In this document: positions 22,551-31,846 of the stretch, in pieces
How the letters are laid out: every line of letters begins with the position of its first letter
Numbering within the stretch: position 1 is the first letter of the stretch
From: Chara braunii
Taxonomy: Eukaryota > Streptophyta > Charophyceae > Charales > Characeae
DNA length: 33,786 nucleotides
NCBI GenBank assembly: GCA_003427395.1
Contig: BFEA01000124.1
Location: forward strand, 3,003,925-3,037,710
Reading direction: 5' to 3'
Notes under the pieces: generated by a model
Told to the model about the DNA's origin: nothing
Databases searched by the model: none
Seen by the model: only the letters and a program-made list of their open reading frames with translations
Translations under genes and position numbers: made by a program

Positions 22551-22555
22551 AGAGC

Positions 22556-22556
22556 G

Positions 22557-22650
<94 letters not shown>
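22556..22650. repeat. Expanded (GA)n microsatellite
   Basis: About 47 uninterrupted GA units. The matching site in block C2 (31540-31557) has only about eight. Confidence 0.97.
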
Positions 22651-22652
<2 letters not shown>

Positions 22653-22863
22653 CGCAGAACGACGATGGCAAGAGGGAAGAAGGGCAGAAATATTGCGATG
22701 CGGCGGTAAATGAGACTCTGCTCAGACAGCCGACACTGGACTTACTCGAGGAAACCGTCGGTTCGTTGCCTCTTTGGTGCTGACATTTGCCGAGTCCGCC
22801 TGCCAACTGCAATGAATAAGCAAGAGCCACGTGTTACCCGAAAAAGCTCCGATCGTCGTTCGT

Positions 22864-22941
22864 TAAAATCGAAGGATGCGGAGACGATTAGCATGGCCCC
22901 TGCGAAGAGGATGACAACCACACATCGAATGAGAATTCGAA
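22864..22941 (+). pseudogene. U6 snRNA-like segment, copy 1
   Basis: AAAATCGAAGGATGCGGAGACGATTAGC parallels the U6 interval around ACAGAGA. It continues with an exact 19-base match to the U6 core, GATTAGCATGGCCCCTGCG (22886-22904), then AGGATGAC and CACATCGA. The 3' part resembles plant U6. Differences include GCGGAGA for the ACAGAGA box, added bases in the GCGCAAGG region and no normal 5' stem. No TATA box or upstream sequence element is evident. I regard it as a U6-derived pseudogene carried inside the duplicated block, not an active snRNA gene. Confidence 0.75.
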
Positions 22942-23123
22942 AGGGCAAAGGAAGAGCTCTGGTGAAGGGAACGAAAAACTTTAAGAGAGAAGAAGAGCTT
23001 AATTCTGCTCCTGGATAGAGGAGAGTAATCCAGCGTCGAGGAGAGGCCTACGAACGAACGCACAGGAGGAGAAAAGACGAGGGATTCAGCAAGGACAAGC
23101 CGTTTTAACTAAGCGCAGTGGGC

Positions 23124-23250
23124 ATGTATGTCATTCAGAGCATAGTCGTACTCATGTTGGGACTCTCCTCGACGCATCTGGCCGCATTCCCAGCCAGATT
23201 CAGGGGACAACGTTGCAGGGTAAGCGTGCGAACGTTTGATGACGGATCAG
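23124..23250 (+). CDS. Possible first coding exon with signal-peptide-like start, speculative
   Basis: An ATG at 23124 opens MYVIQSIVVLMLGLSSTHLA, a hydrophobic stretch like a secretory signal, and runs to a splice-like CAG|GTAAGA. The block C2 copy has a TAA right after the corresponding ATG, so that copy cannot encode it. Another frame (THVGTLLDASGRIPSQIQG) is more similar between copies. Function unknown. Confidence 0.2.
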
Positions 23251-23347
23251 GTAAGACCCGGTGAACCAATCAACGACCTGAGTATGCATATATTGTTATA
23301 ATCTTATAGACTTATACAATATTAATATGAATTATAATATTTTTTAG
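23251..23347 (+). other. Candidate 97-base GT-AG intron
   Basis: CAG|GTAAGACC at 23248-23258 and TTTTTTAG|TGCAG ending at 23347 are good donor and acceptor matches around an AT-rich middle. In block C2 (32156-32251) donor, acceptor and length are kept while the AT-rich interior has diverged, as expected for an intron in a once-transcribed unit. Confidence 0.45.
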
Positions 23348-23383
23348 TGCAGTACTCGAATGTCCGCATACCATGTGCAGTAC

Positions 23384-24070
23384 TACCGGCACTTGCGGAC
23401 GAGGTGGATAAGAATCGTACCTCCCGCCCCTCGTGCGCTTGGCCTCTGAACAGGATCTGTCCACGTGTCTGTCTCTCGACCACTGAAAACGCACCACCAA
23501 GCGCCTCCGAGTCAGCGATGTCCGCAATCATCCCGTTCCCGCTTCAACGTTTCACAGGCCAGCTCAGACGACGTGCTCCGTCCCGCGGCGATCTGCTGGC
23601 GGCCATTCGAAGCGACGAGACGACGGAGACGCAGCAAGTTACCAGCAGCCTCAGGCGGAGCAGCAGCCACCTCAGGCGGAGCAGCCAGCCGGAGGCGGGA
23701 GAGGAGAAAGGAGGAAAGTTAGAAGGGGGAATACTAGGCGGACCGCCCCTGATCCATTCGATACAGTCGACCCCGGTGGAGCCGAGGGAAGTCAGTCTTC
23801 ACATTCGGGTCAGTCTTCCCCCCCCGTCAGGGAGTCGGACAGTCGACCCCGTCGGGAGTGTCGATCGAAGCCAGTGGCCCTCGCGATGCCCTGTCCTTAG
23901 TGTTCTCCTCGCTCCAGACCAGCGCATGCGCAGTTATTAAATATTAGAGACGGAGACGAGGCTCCTGGAAGTGTGGCGAGCGGTTGACGGCTTCGAGTGA
24001 ACCAGAGGAGGTTTACGAGAGGAGGGAATACGGTGTACTGCGAGGTCACGAATCCTCACACTGCGCAGTT
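23384..24070. other. GC-rich segment after block C1, ORF of uncertain meaning
   Basis: A plus frame is open from 23347 to 23940 and overlaps other open frames in GC-rich sequence with GGCGGAGCAGC repeats (about 23645-23700). Residue content is Ser/Arg/Pro-rich without a recognised domain. It could be exon 2 of a unit spliced at 23347, or simply open because of base composition. Confidence 0.25.
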
Positions 24071-24074
24071 GGGA

Positions 24075-24119
24075 AAAACAAAACCGGGCTTGCTGGACAT
24101 TCCAGCCCGGTTTTGTTTT
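24075..24119. other. Strong hairpin, 16-bp perfect arms
   Basis: AAAACAAAACCGGGCT (24075-24090) is repeated in inverse at 24104-24119, with a 13-base loop. It could be a terminator-like fold or the core of a short foldback element. Confidence 0.8.
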
Positions 24120-24132
24120 GTCGCCACCCGCG

Positions 24133-24415
24133 TGAAAACGCCAAAAAGATTCTGAAGAAAGAAAAGAAAGAAAGAAAAAAAAGAAGGGGGATTTTGGGTC
24201 ATTGCTGCACTGGGCCATTGCCGCACTGGATCATTGCTGCACTAAGGGGCTCGCCACACCACTATTGAAAACGCCAAAAAGATTCTGAAGAAAGAAAAGA
24301 AAGAAAGAAAAAAAAGAAGGNGGATTTTGGGTCATTGCTGCACTGGGCCATTGCTGCACTGGATCATTGCTGCACTGGATCATTGCTGCACTAAGGGGCT
24401 CGCCACACCACTATT
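24133..24415. repeat. 133-bp tandem duplication with inner 16-bp minisatellite
   Basis: Units begin TGAAAACGCCAAAAAGATTC at 24133 and 24266 and end in CTCGCCACACCACTAT. Inside, (G)ATCATTGCTGCACTGG-type 16-mers occur three times in unit 1 and four times in unit 2. N at 24321. Confidence 0.93.
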
Positions 24416-24424
24416 GAATCGCGT

Positions 24425-24830
24425 TTTTTTTCGATAGGTGTCCGAAAAATTCGATAGTTGGGCATTCGATAGAAAACCCCCCTTTCGCCAGACTGCACTA
24501 TCGAATAGGTGGGGTATAGAATGTTTTCCGTTCTGGGTCGCTTTCGACTGTCTGTCGTTTGTGTGCGGGTCCTGTCATCTAGCGCGTGTGTGGGCGGTTT
24601 TTCCATAGTCCAGAATGTGGGCTATCGAAGAGAAGGCGATTGCAGCGGGACATGCACATTTGGTTGGATAGGGCTATCGAATTCCGATGTCTGACACCTA
24701 TCGAAGACTTTCAAAGCTGTAATTTTCGATAGCTGTAATTTTCGATAGGCTGTGTGGCTATGCGAAACTCACGAAAATTCATGTAGGCCCTAACTCTACA
24801 AAAGCAGACTCTACAACTATCGAGGGTACA
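24425..24830. mobile_element. CGATAG-rich cluster, probable TIR element remnant
   Basis: Ten CGATAG/CTATCG hexamers occur in about 400 bases (24432, 24452, 24467, 24498, 24622, 24674, 24698, 24727, 24743, 24817). TTCGATAGGTGTC at 24430 is mirrored by GACACCTATCGAA ending at 24705, giving a ~276-bp inner TIR unit. A 16-bp tandem AGCTGTAATTTTCGAT sits at 24715-24746. No ORF. Confidence 0.55.
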
Positions 24831-25030
24831 AAAAGACAGCCCAAAGTCTCCGTTTGTCTGCCCAGACTCAAGGTTCACTCTCCAGATTTGGAGCAAATCC
24901 GTGGTTCCTTGGAAGGTCTATCCGCATAACGGATTTTGCAGGCTGGGCACTCTCCGGCGTCGGAGAGTACAATTTTTTTGTGGTTTCTGACAGCTCTCCG
25001 AATTTCTTTCGGGGTTCTAAAGTAGAGTTA

Positions 25031-25394
25031 GGGCATACTCCCACGGGGACCAAATGAACCAAAATCCCAAAATTTGAGGCATTTTTGTGGTCACATGGGG
25101 TTGGCCCTGTACCCAAATGCCTCAAATCGTGCGAGGGTACCCTTTTTGAGACCACCTCCAGAGGTGGTCTCAAGTGACCAAACGCTTTTTTCGTTTCCTT
25201 TCCTCAATTTGTAGAAAATCGTAGAAGAATAAGACAACCAGCCGAAGTTGTTTTTCTTTTCTTTTTTCTTCTTTTTCTTTTCTTTGGTGTCCCCTCGTGT
25301 GACCACACGACCTTGCCCTGAGTGCAAAGTGTCAGGGTTGCGAAGTCCGCACGTGTGACCACACAGGGACCAAATGACTCAAATAACCGTACCC
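25031..25394. mobile_element. PIF/Harbinger-type MITE, copy 1, one end missing
   Basis: Starts GGGCATACTCCCACGGGGAC right after TTA and matches, in inverse, the neighbouring element at 25398-25841. It lacks the last ~47 bases of the far end. Contains a 13-bp-stem palindrome (GAGACCACCTC/GAGGTGGTCTC). No ORF. Confidence 0.75.
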
Positions 25395-25397
25395 TTA

Positions 25398-25841
25398 GGG
25401 CATACTCACACGGGGACCAAAAGAACCAAAAATTTGAGGCATCTGGGTACGGTTATTTGGGTCATTTGGTCCCTGTGTGGTCACACGTGCGGACTTTGCA
25501 ACCCTGACACTTTGCACTCAGGGCAAGGTCGTGTGGTCACACGAGGGGACACCAAAGAAAAGAAAAAGGAAAAAAAGAAAAAAGAAAAGAAAAACAACTT
25601 GGGCTGGTTGTCTTATTCTTCTACGATTTTCTACAAATTGAGGAAAGGAAACGAAAAAAGCGTTTGGTCATTTGAGACCACCTCTGGAGGTGGTCTCAAA
25701 AAGGGTACCCTCGCGGCCTCGCAGGCCTCTGACATTTGGTCACGATTTGAGGCATTTGGGTACAGGGCCAACCCCGTGTGACCACAAAAATGCCTCAAAG
25801 TTTGGGATTTTGGTTCATTTAGTCCCCGTGTGAGTATGCCC
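25398..25841. mobile_element. PIF/Harbinger-type MITE, copy 2, complete (444 bp)
   Basis: Both termini read GGGCATACTCACACGGGGAC, and both are flanked by TTA (25395-25397 and 25842-25844), the typical 3-bp target duplication of PIF/Harbinger and Tourist MITEs. Relative to copy 1 it carries ~30 extra bases near 25712. No transposase ORF, so it would be non-autonomous. Confidence 0.85.
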
Positions 25842-25844
25842 TTA

Positions 25845-26350
25845 GTGCAGCGATGCATAACTCTCCGAATTTTCGCGAAGTAGAGTAGTGCAGCGAGACC
25901 CAGGGCCTCGCCAGACGGCACAACTAACGAAACGAAACGACCACCAGAGTCGTGAGGCCTCGCGAAGCTCTGATCTACCGTTTCGCTTCGTTTTTTGCCT
26001 CACCGCCCCACAGCACAAACGAAACCTCTTGCGACAACGCCCTAGCGAGAGTAGTGCGGGATTTGTTTAGCTACGGTCCAAATTTGTGGACGCTACAGTC
26101 CAAGTTCTTGGATGGACTTCGGTTGGAGCTATGCAGCACACTCGTGAGATTTCCCAGCTCCTCCAGCCTACCAGCGGAGGACCTACGAGTTCGCAAGGGC
26201 TGCAGGCAGGGAGGAGTCGGCACACTCGTGAGACCTCGCGAACTTCGAGGCTGACAGCATTCACGAGTTTTTTCTGACACAGTTCGTGTGGGTGCTATGG
26301 GGCGACGTACTTCACGAAAGTCGTTTTTTTTTTCGTTTCTTGCACCGCGA
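25845..26350. other. Non-coding stretch with short repeats
   Basis: No gene seen. AACGAAACGAAACG (about 25926) is loosely mirrored by CGTTTCGCTTCGTT (about 25979). GCACACTCGTGAGA occurs at about 26134 and 26219. CTCTCCGAATTT...AAGTAGAG at 25862-25886 repeats the sequence just left of MITE copy 1 (24995-25027). Confidence 0.5.
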
Positions 26351-26351
26351 G

Positions 26352-26970
26352 GCCCCCAGAATCAAGAGTACTGGTGAGAGTGGCCCTTGCTCCACTTTAT
26401 GCAAGCTGCAACTTAACAAAAAAAAAAGAAAAAAAGAAAAAAACAGAATCAAGAGTACTGGTGCGAGTGGACATCGCCACACCACTCTCGAAATGTGCAA
26501 AATGAGAATGAAATTTCCGCTAGAACATGGCCAGATGCACCGGACACATTTTTGTCTTTTTCACATTTCGAGAGTGGTGTGGCGACGCCCAGTGGCCCTC
26601 GCTCCAATTTATGCAAGCTGCAACTTAAAAAAAAAAAGAGAAAAAAAAAGGAAAAAAAAAAAAAGAAAACAGAATCAAGAGTACTGGTGCGAGTGGACAT
26701 AGCCACACCACTCTCGAAATGTGCAAAATGAGAATGAAATTTCCACCAGAACATGGCCAGATGCACCCCACACATTTTTGTCTTTTTCACATTTCGAGAG
26801 TACTCTCGACGTCCAAAAAGAGAGTGAATCTTCCGCTAGAATATGGAACTATACACCGCCATCATTTTTGTCCTTTGTGCATGTAGACAGTAGGGGCATC
26901 GCCACACCACTCCCGAAATGTGCAAAATGGGAATGAACTTCCCGCTAGAACATGGCCAGATGCGTCCGCC

Positions 26971-26972
<2 letters not shown>
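26352..26972. repeat. 212-bp tandem array with internal foldbacks
   Basis: Units beginning GTGGCCCT(T/C)GCTCCA at 26380 and 26592 contain an A/G tract, AATCAAGAGTACTGGTG, and a 24-bp TIR pair (TCGCCACACCACTCTCGAAATGTG at 26474 and its inverse at 26562-26585) around TTCCGCTAGAACATGG. Partial units follow to 26972. The array probably arose by tandem spread of a small TIR element. Confidence 0.85.
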
Positions 26973-27018
<46 letters not shown>

Positions 27019-27300
27019 CGTTATTATTGCTCAAACAAATACTGATGAGGCCGGGGTCCTCACAATTCAACCCGGAGGGAGATCCCACTAGCCAGGTATG
27101 TGGATTAGTGTGACGCGTGGGGGACGGGTGGGGGACAGGTGGGTGGCAGCGTGAAATAGGGAAAATAAACGTAAAAAAACAAGGGCAAGAGTAACTCCAT
27201 ACACCATTTGCTGTAGGTGAGGGGATCGAACCCTCCCAAACACCTCCCAAAAAATAAGGGGGCACATGCATGTCAAAGGAAGAGGACAACAGCATTGCCC
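26973..27300 (-). mobile_element. Probable minus-strand SINE with poly(A) tail
   Basis: T37 at 26973-27009 is a poly(A) tail on the minus strand. Upstream on that strand are GGTTGAATTGTGAGGACCCC (27074-27048 interval, shared with 20532-20558) and GGTTCGATCCC (27232-27222), an exact Pol III B box. No good A box was found, so the head is incomplete or diverged. Confidence 0.5.
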
Positions 27301-27442
27301 ATGTGAAACATTTGCGGGGACTACAGACAACTTGGACGAGGGTCTGACACGGACTGACATTCCCTCATGATGGGAAACACCGAAAAATTTTGTTTTCGGC
27401 CTCTCTTCCACGCATGGGCCACGACCCAAAGGTGAGTGAAAG

Positions 27443-27646
27443 GTGAGTGAAAAGCAACACATAGAAACAGTAACGGTGAAACAGTCCTTGAATCAGATAA
27501 AATCGGCTGTCAGATTAGTGATTTGGGCCGACTGGAAAACCAAAAGCCTTCCCTGGTTCTATAGGACATGGGCGAAAGGATCTTCCTTTGCGTCTATCTC
27601 TTCTGATGGGAAGATGGAGTATACTAAATGGTTGCTACAAGACTAG
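27443..27646 (+). pseudogene. LINE ORF2 C-terminal fragment
   Basis: VTVKQSLNQIKSAVRLVIWA followed by DWK and PWFYRTWA parallels VTLQQQQNQIRSEIRWVIVA, DWK and PWFLRTWA in the fragment at 19330-20125. It is a 5'-truncated end of the same or a close LINE subfamily, ending at a TAG. Confidence 0.6.
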
Positions 27647-27969
27647 TTGGGGGTAAGAATGCTGTAGGGACAACCCTGAAGTAAGCTCCTTTTATGACTC
27701 AGGTGCAGGCCGTTTTAGGCAGTTTCAGGAGTCTGTTGGTTTGAGAAGAGAGGAACTGATACTCTGCACACGGGAGTGTTCAGTTTCCAAAGAAATTGTC
27801 AGAAGAATGAGGTCACATGGTGTTTTGTTTTGTAGTTTATGGTTAAATGTGCCTCAAAGTTTTTCCTTTTGGAATGTTGAAAAGAGCTAGTTATAATGAA
27901 TAGCTCACCTTTTTTCTGAGATTTAATGTTAAATCTTCCTTTTTTTGGGAAGCCTTTTAAGAAGGACGC
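27647..27969. other. Intergenic stretch, nothing recognised
   Basis: About 320 bases between the LINE fragment and block C2. Mostly AT-rich with a weak inverted pair (AGATTTAATGTTAAATCT, about 27919-27936). No gene seen. Confidence 0.5.
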
Positions 27970-28182
27970 TGGGGTTTTTTGGGGGGGAACAGAGGGGAGC
28001 AACTGAGTTAAGTCTACCGTCAGGAAGGCACGCCGCAAATAAATCAAACTTTCAGGGGCATATCCAATTCCGAAACGAAAAATGAGACAAAAGGATAGAA
28101 AAAAAAAAGAACTGATACAAGGACCTACGGGACGAGCTCAGTTGGTACACGCATGAGCTGTTGAAAATTGGCCTGAGTCCAC
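27970..28182. repeat. Block C2, first part
   Basis: Matches 20945-21155 of block C1, including a copy of the tRNA-like head (A box 28134-28145, B-box-like 28170-28180). It breaks off at GAGTCCACT, where a T17 run begins. Confidence 0.85.
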
Positions 28183-28312
28183 TTTTTTTTTTTTTTTTTA
28201 AATTAAATGGGAACAAGGCTCGCAGCATGTGCTGGGAACCGGGCCCAGCGTCCCATATGGAAATTTACATAAAATTTTGAAGATTGAGATACCGGGGCCA
28301 TTACCCGGCTTT

Positions 28313-28806
28313 GGCTCAGAAAAAATCGAAGCTACTAAGAAAATGACTACCACAAAACTTAAGAATATGAACAGAATTCAGAAAACTACTCAGAAAACCC
28401 CTCCATCCATCCACTGTACCTCACTCCGGCAAGGCTTACTACAGTGGAGCCACCATCTCTGCTGCTGCTGTGCCCTATTCCCATCCTACCAGCTAGCCCC
28501 CTCACTTCTAGGACGCGTGATATCCCACCATCTCCTTCCCCACTCCCCCTCATTCTTTTTGGCTCAAAAAGTTGGAACTACTTAGGAACTGACTACAACA
28601 GGCTTCAAGAATAAGCAGGTTTCAAAAACCGAGTCGGAAACCCCCCCCCCATCAATCCTCTACACCTCACTCCGGCAAGACTTACTGCAGCAGAGCCACC
28701 ATCTCTACTGCTGCTATACCCTATTCCAATCCTGCCAGCTAGCCCCCTCACTAGTAGGACGCATGTTATCCCACCGTCTCCTCCTCCTCCCTACCTCGTT
28801 TCTTTT
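28313..28806. repeat. 248-bp tandem duplication
   Basis: Units start GGCTCA(G/A)AAAA at 28313 and 28561. Both contain CCTCACTCCGGCAAG, GAGCCACCATCTCT(G/A)CTGCTGC and CAGCTAGCCCCCTCACT, with scattered substitutions. Confidence 0.9.
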
Positions 28807-28919
28807 TAGAGAAGACCGCGGGGGTCTAAATCTCGACCTCCCAAACCTTTCAAGAGTTCCTCAAAGTTGTCTTACTCCCTGCCGAGCTCTTCCAGGCCTC
28901 GCACCCCCACTTCCTGCTG

Positions 28920-29170
28920 GGTTACAGGGCAACACAACTCACCCCAGCTCCGGCCAGCGTCATCCCAGTAGCAAACCTTGGTTGTCCCGTGAGATGCCCA
29001 CCCCAAAGCATCCCCAGATCTCTCTACCAGGCCTCATGCTCCTGCGTCAACAGGTTACAGGGCAACACCCCAGCACCGGCCAGCGTCGTTCTGGGATCAA
29101 ACAGCCGCAGAACAGGGCAACACCCCAGCACCGGCCAGCGTCATTCTGGCATCGAACAGCCGCAGATCGC
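28920..29170. repeat. 55-bp minisatellite
   Basis: ACAGGGCAACACCCCAGCAC units begin at 29057 and 29112 and continue CGGCCAGCGTC. A diverged unit lies at about 28926, with weaker relatives near 29405 and 29513. Confidence 0.85.
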
Positions 29171-29633
29171 TAAGTATAACAACTTCAAAGTAGCCTAAGA
29201 AAAGTTGATAGGAGCCCCAGAATCCTAAACATTCTCAAGTCCCCCTTAACGGCCAAAACAGGATAAAATTCAGAAAAAAAGGGGGTCAAACTAGAAATTA
29301 ATACCAACTATCCTAAGATCCCCCTCTCAACAAGCGGACCGTCGGTCCTGGCTTTCAGTCCTTTTACCAGAACTCACCTGGTCTCATACCCCCCTCTGCT
29401 AGGGTAACAGGGCACCGCAACCCTCCCCAGTACCAACCAACCTAGTTCTGACGGACGGGAAGTGCCTTCCTCCCTCGACAATTCCTTTAACGGCAAACCC
29501 CTAAACGGGTTACAGGGTCCACACCCCGGTGCCAACTACATTGGACGACCTGGTTATGCCTTCCACCCTCAGCATAACTCTCCAGATAAACTATATACAA
29601 TTCATTACCGAGGGTCGGTCAGTTCTACAGTAA

Positions 29634-30089
29634 GGGCGTCGTTCGACACTCCTCGGGGCATCCTCGGGCTCCGAGGATGAATCCTTGGAAAAGTTTAGGT
29701 TTTTTGTCGTCTTCGTTCCACTCATCCTCGGAGCATCGTTTTAGGACTCATCCTCGGAGCAATGTCAGAAAAATAAAAGGGAAAAAAAAAGAAAAAAAGT
29801 TGTACTTCAGGCTTTCAGCCAATAGGGTGCCGCCACGATCAGAATTCTCGGTTGTATTGTCTCTTTACGTGCATGCCCTCTCCTCTCCGTGAAACACGGA
29901 TCCTCGGGCCCCAAAGGACCTCGCGAGGTCCTTTGGAGCCGAGGATGATTTGGCTGGGAAATCCTCGGAGCCCAAGGATTTGTCCTCGGAGTGTTTTCAC
30001 ATTTTCATTTCCGATTTCATCTCCGAGGACAGGTGGAACGACGACGGAATCCTCGGAATCGCGTCCCCGAGGATTGTCGAACGACGCCC
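29634..30089. mobile_element. PIF/Harbinger-type MITE (456 bp) inserted in block C2
   Basis: Both ends read GGGCGTCGTTCGACA then TCCTCGGGG (one mismatch in ~25 bases). TAA stands on both sides (29631-29633 and 30090-30092), while block C1 has a single TAA at 21210-21212, so insertion and 3-bp duplication are directly seen. The interior has twelve CCTCGG/CCGAGG motifs and a perfect 26-bp palindrome at 29911-29936. Long frames across it extend into neighbouring repeats and are not credible genes. Confidence 0.9.
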
Positions 30090-30324
30090 TAATACTCAGT
30101 CGTCGCCCTTTAAGAAAGAGAGGAAGGAGAAGAGGTGAAGAAGAAAAGAAAAAAAAAGAAAAAAGAAAAAAAGGAAAGAAGGCAAAAAAAAAACAGATAC
30201 AACTTGCTCTAAAAGACAGTTCAAGGGATTGGATGAAACAGTGCCATGCCGGCCACCGGTCAAAAAAGAAACAGAACCAAAAATGTGAGTGGGTGTTCCG
30301 TTGTGTCAGAGAGAGAACGGAGTA

Positions 30325-30473
<149 letters not shown>

Positions 30474-31769
30474 AGTCTCGATGCTTCAGAGAGCTGACCG
30501 TCAAATTAAGAGGAAGAGCAACGAGATTACAGTTCGTCAAAACATCTACGCCAAACAGCCCATACCTGTCTGCAGCCTGCAGACAGTCATTGGGCATACA
30601 AACAAACAAAAATATTATTCAGGGGGTGGAACAACCGTACGAAAATTTTATCTCCTCATTCGCAAATTTCCCATCTGAAGCCCAGAAGAGCTAGCTGTCG
30701 GTTCCTCCATTTGACGCAGAATGCTGAATGCTGTTATCTAGCCAGCCGAGGGGACAATTGCTTCCACTTAAAACCAAAAAAGAGAAAGTGTCTAAAAAAG
30801 AACACATTAAAGATCGAGAGGATGGAGGACGGTAAACCACGTGACTTCTGCATAATATTCCAATCCATGATTCTATTTTAATACCGACTAGCGCCGGTCC
30901 CTTCGTAACACTGCAACCGTGCAACGCTCCGCCCTAGGGCCACCACACCGTGTGATTGTCCTTCGCTCCTCTTGCGGAAGGGAAGAGAGAGCAGAAATTA
31001 AATGGAGGGGGGCGGAGAAAGAGAGAGCGGAGCGTGCATTAGCTGCCCCTTAACCTNANTTANTGTATCCATCAGGATTTCGTTTCAGTTCGTGATCTGT
31101 CTGTCAAGGAAGTGGGAGCAACACCGAAACCAAAACCATCCCCTACTTCGGCAGCGGCATTTCCNCCTGAGGAATCCGCAGTAAGCACACTGGCACGCAC
31201 AGTTTTTGCGACTGCGGCCACAGCCGCTGCAGTTGTCGTGGCAATGCATTGCGCTTGTCCGGCGATGTGGGCCTGGGATGTGATTTCCTCGCATGCTAGC
31301 TGCCAACGTTGCCTCGAACCCCAGACTTGTCGTTAACGGGACGGTATTTCTCCACCGGAATTCTACTGTGATGACGATGACGACCCGGCAACGGGTATGC
31401 TGACTTCGATGACGCTGCCAGCCAGAAACGTGTAGCAGCTCTCAGAAACTGCCGAGAAAAAAGAAACTCAGACCCTCCTGTGATGTAAACGTGAGAGAGA
31501 GGCCAGAGCACACGGGCGCTTCATGAACCGCGATTATAGACACAGAGAGAGAGAGAGGTGTCGCAGAACGACGAGAGAAAGAAGGAAGTAGGGAAGAACG
31601 ATTGCGATGCGGCGGCAAATGAGACTCTGCTCAGACAGCCGACACTGGACTTGCTCGAGGAAACCGTCGGTTCGTTGCCTCTTTGGTGCTGACATTTGCC
31701 GAGTCCGCCTGCCAACTGCAATGAATAAGCTAGAGCTGTTACCCGAAAAAGCTCCGATCGTCGTTCGTT

Positions 31770-31846
31770 AAAATCAAAGGATGCGGAGACGATTAGCATG
31801 GCCCCTGCGAAGAGGATGACGACCACAAATCGAATGAGAATTCGAA
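31770..31846 (+). pseudogene. U6 snRNA-like segment, copy 2
   Basis: Same as copy 1: exact GATTAGCATGGCCCCTGCG (31791-31809), AGGATGAC, then CACAAATCGA, which matches plant U6 more closely here than in copy 1. It shares the GCGGAGA change and inserted bases with copy 1, so the U6-like segment was present before the block duplicated. Confidence 0.75.

Larger units (their letters stand above)
20945..23383. repeat. Duplicated block, uninterrupted copy (block C1)
   Basis: It aligns with 27970-32288, where the same sequence is split by two insertions. Shared parts in order are the TIR-element right arm, the tRNA-like head, CCAGATAAACTATATAC, an AC/AG microsatellite, a ~1.8-kb non-repetitive part with a U6-like segment, and a GT-AG intron-like interval. 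Homology stops at TGTGCAGTACT (23383 here, 32290 there). Being unbroken, it is the reference empty site. Confidence 0.9.
28183..29580. mobile_element. 1.4-kb insertion splitting block C2, with internal tandem repeats
   Basis: In block C1, GAGTCCACT is directly joined to CCAGATAAAC. Here about 1.4 kb intervenes. The left edge is T17 (28183-28199), as expected of a poly(A) element inserted in minus orientation or of a Pol III stop. The interior holds a 248-bp tandem duplication and a 55-bp minisatellite. No ORF resembles a transposase or RT, and no clear target duplication was seen. Confidence 0.65.

Noticed and set aside
22864-22941. A functional U6 gene
   Set aside because: The ACAGAGA box is altered, the 5' stem is missing, and no USE/TATA promoter or T-run terminator is in place.
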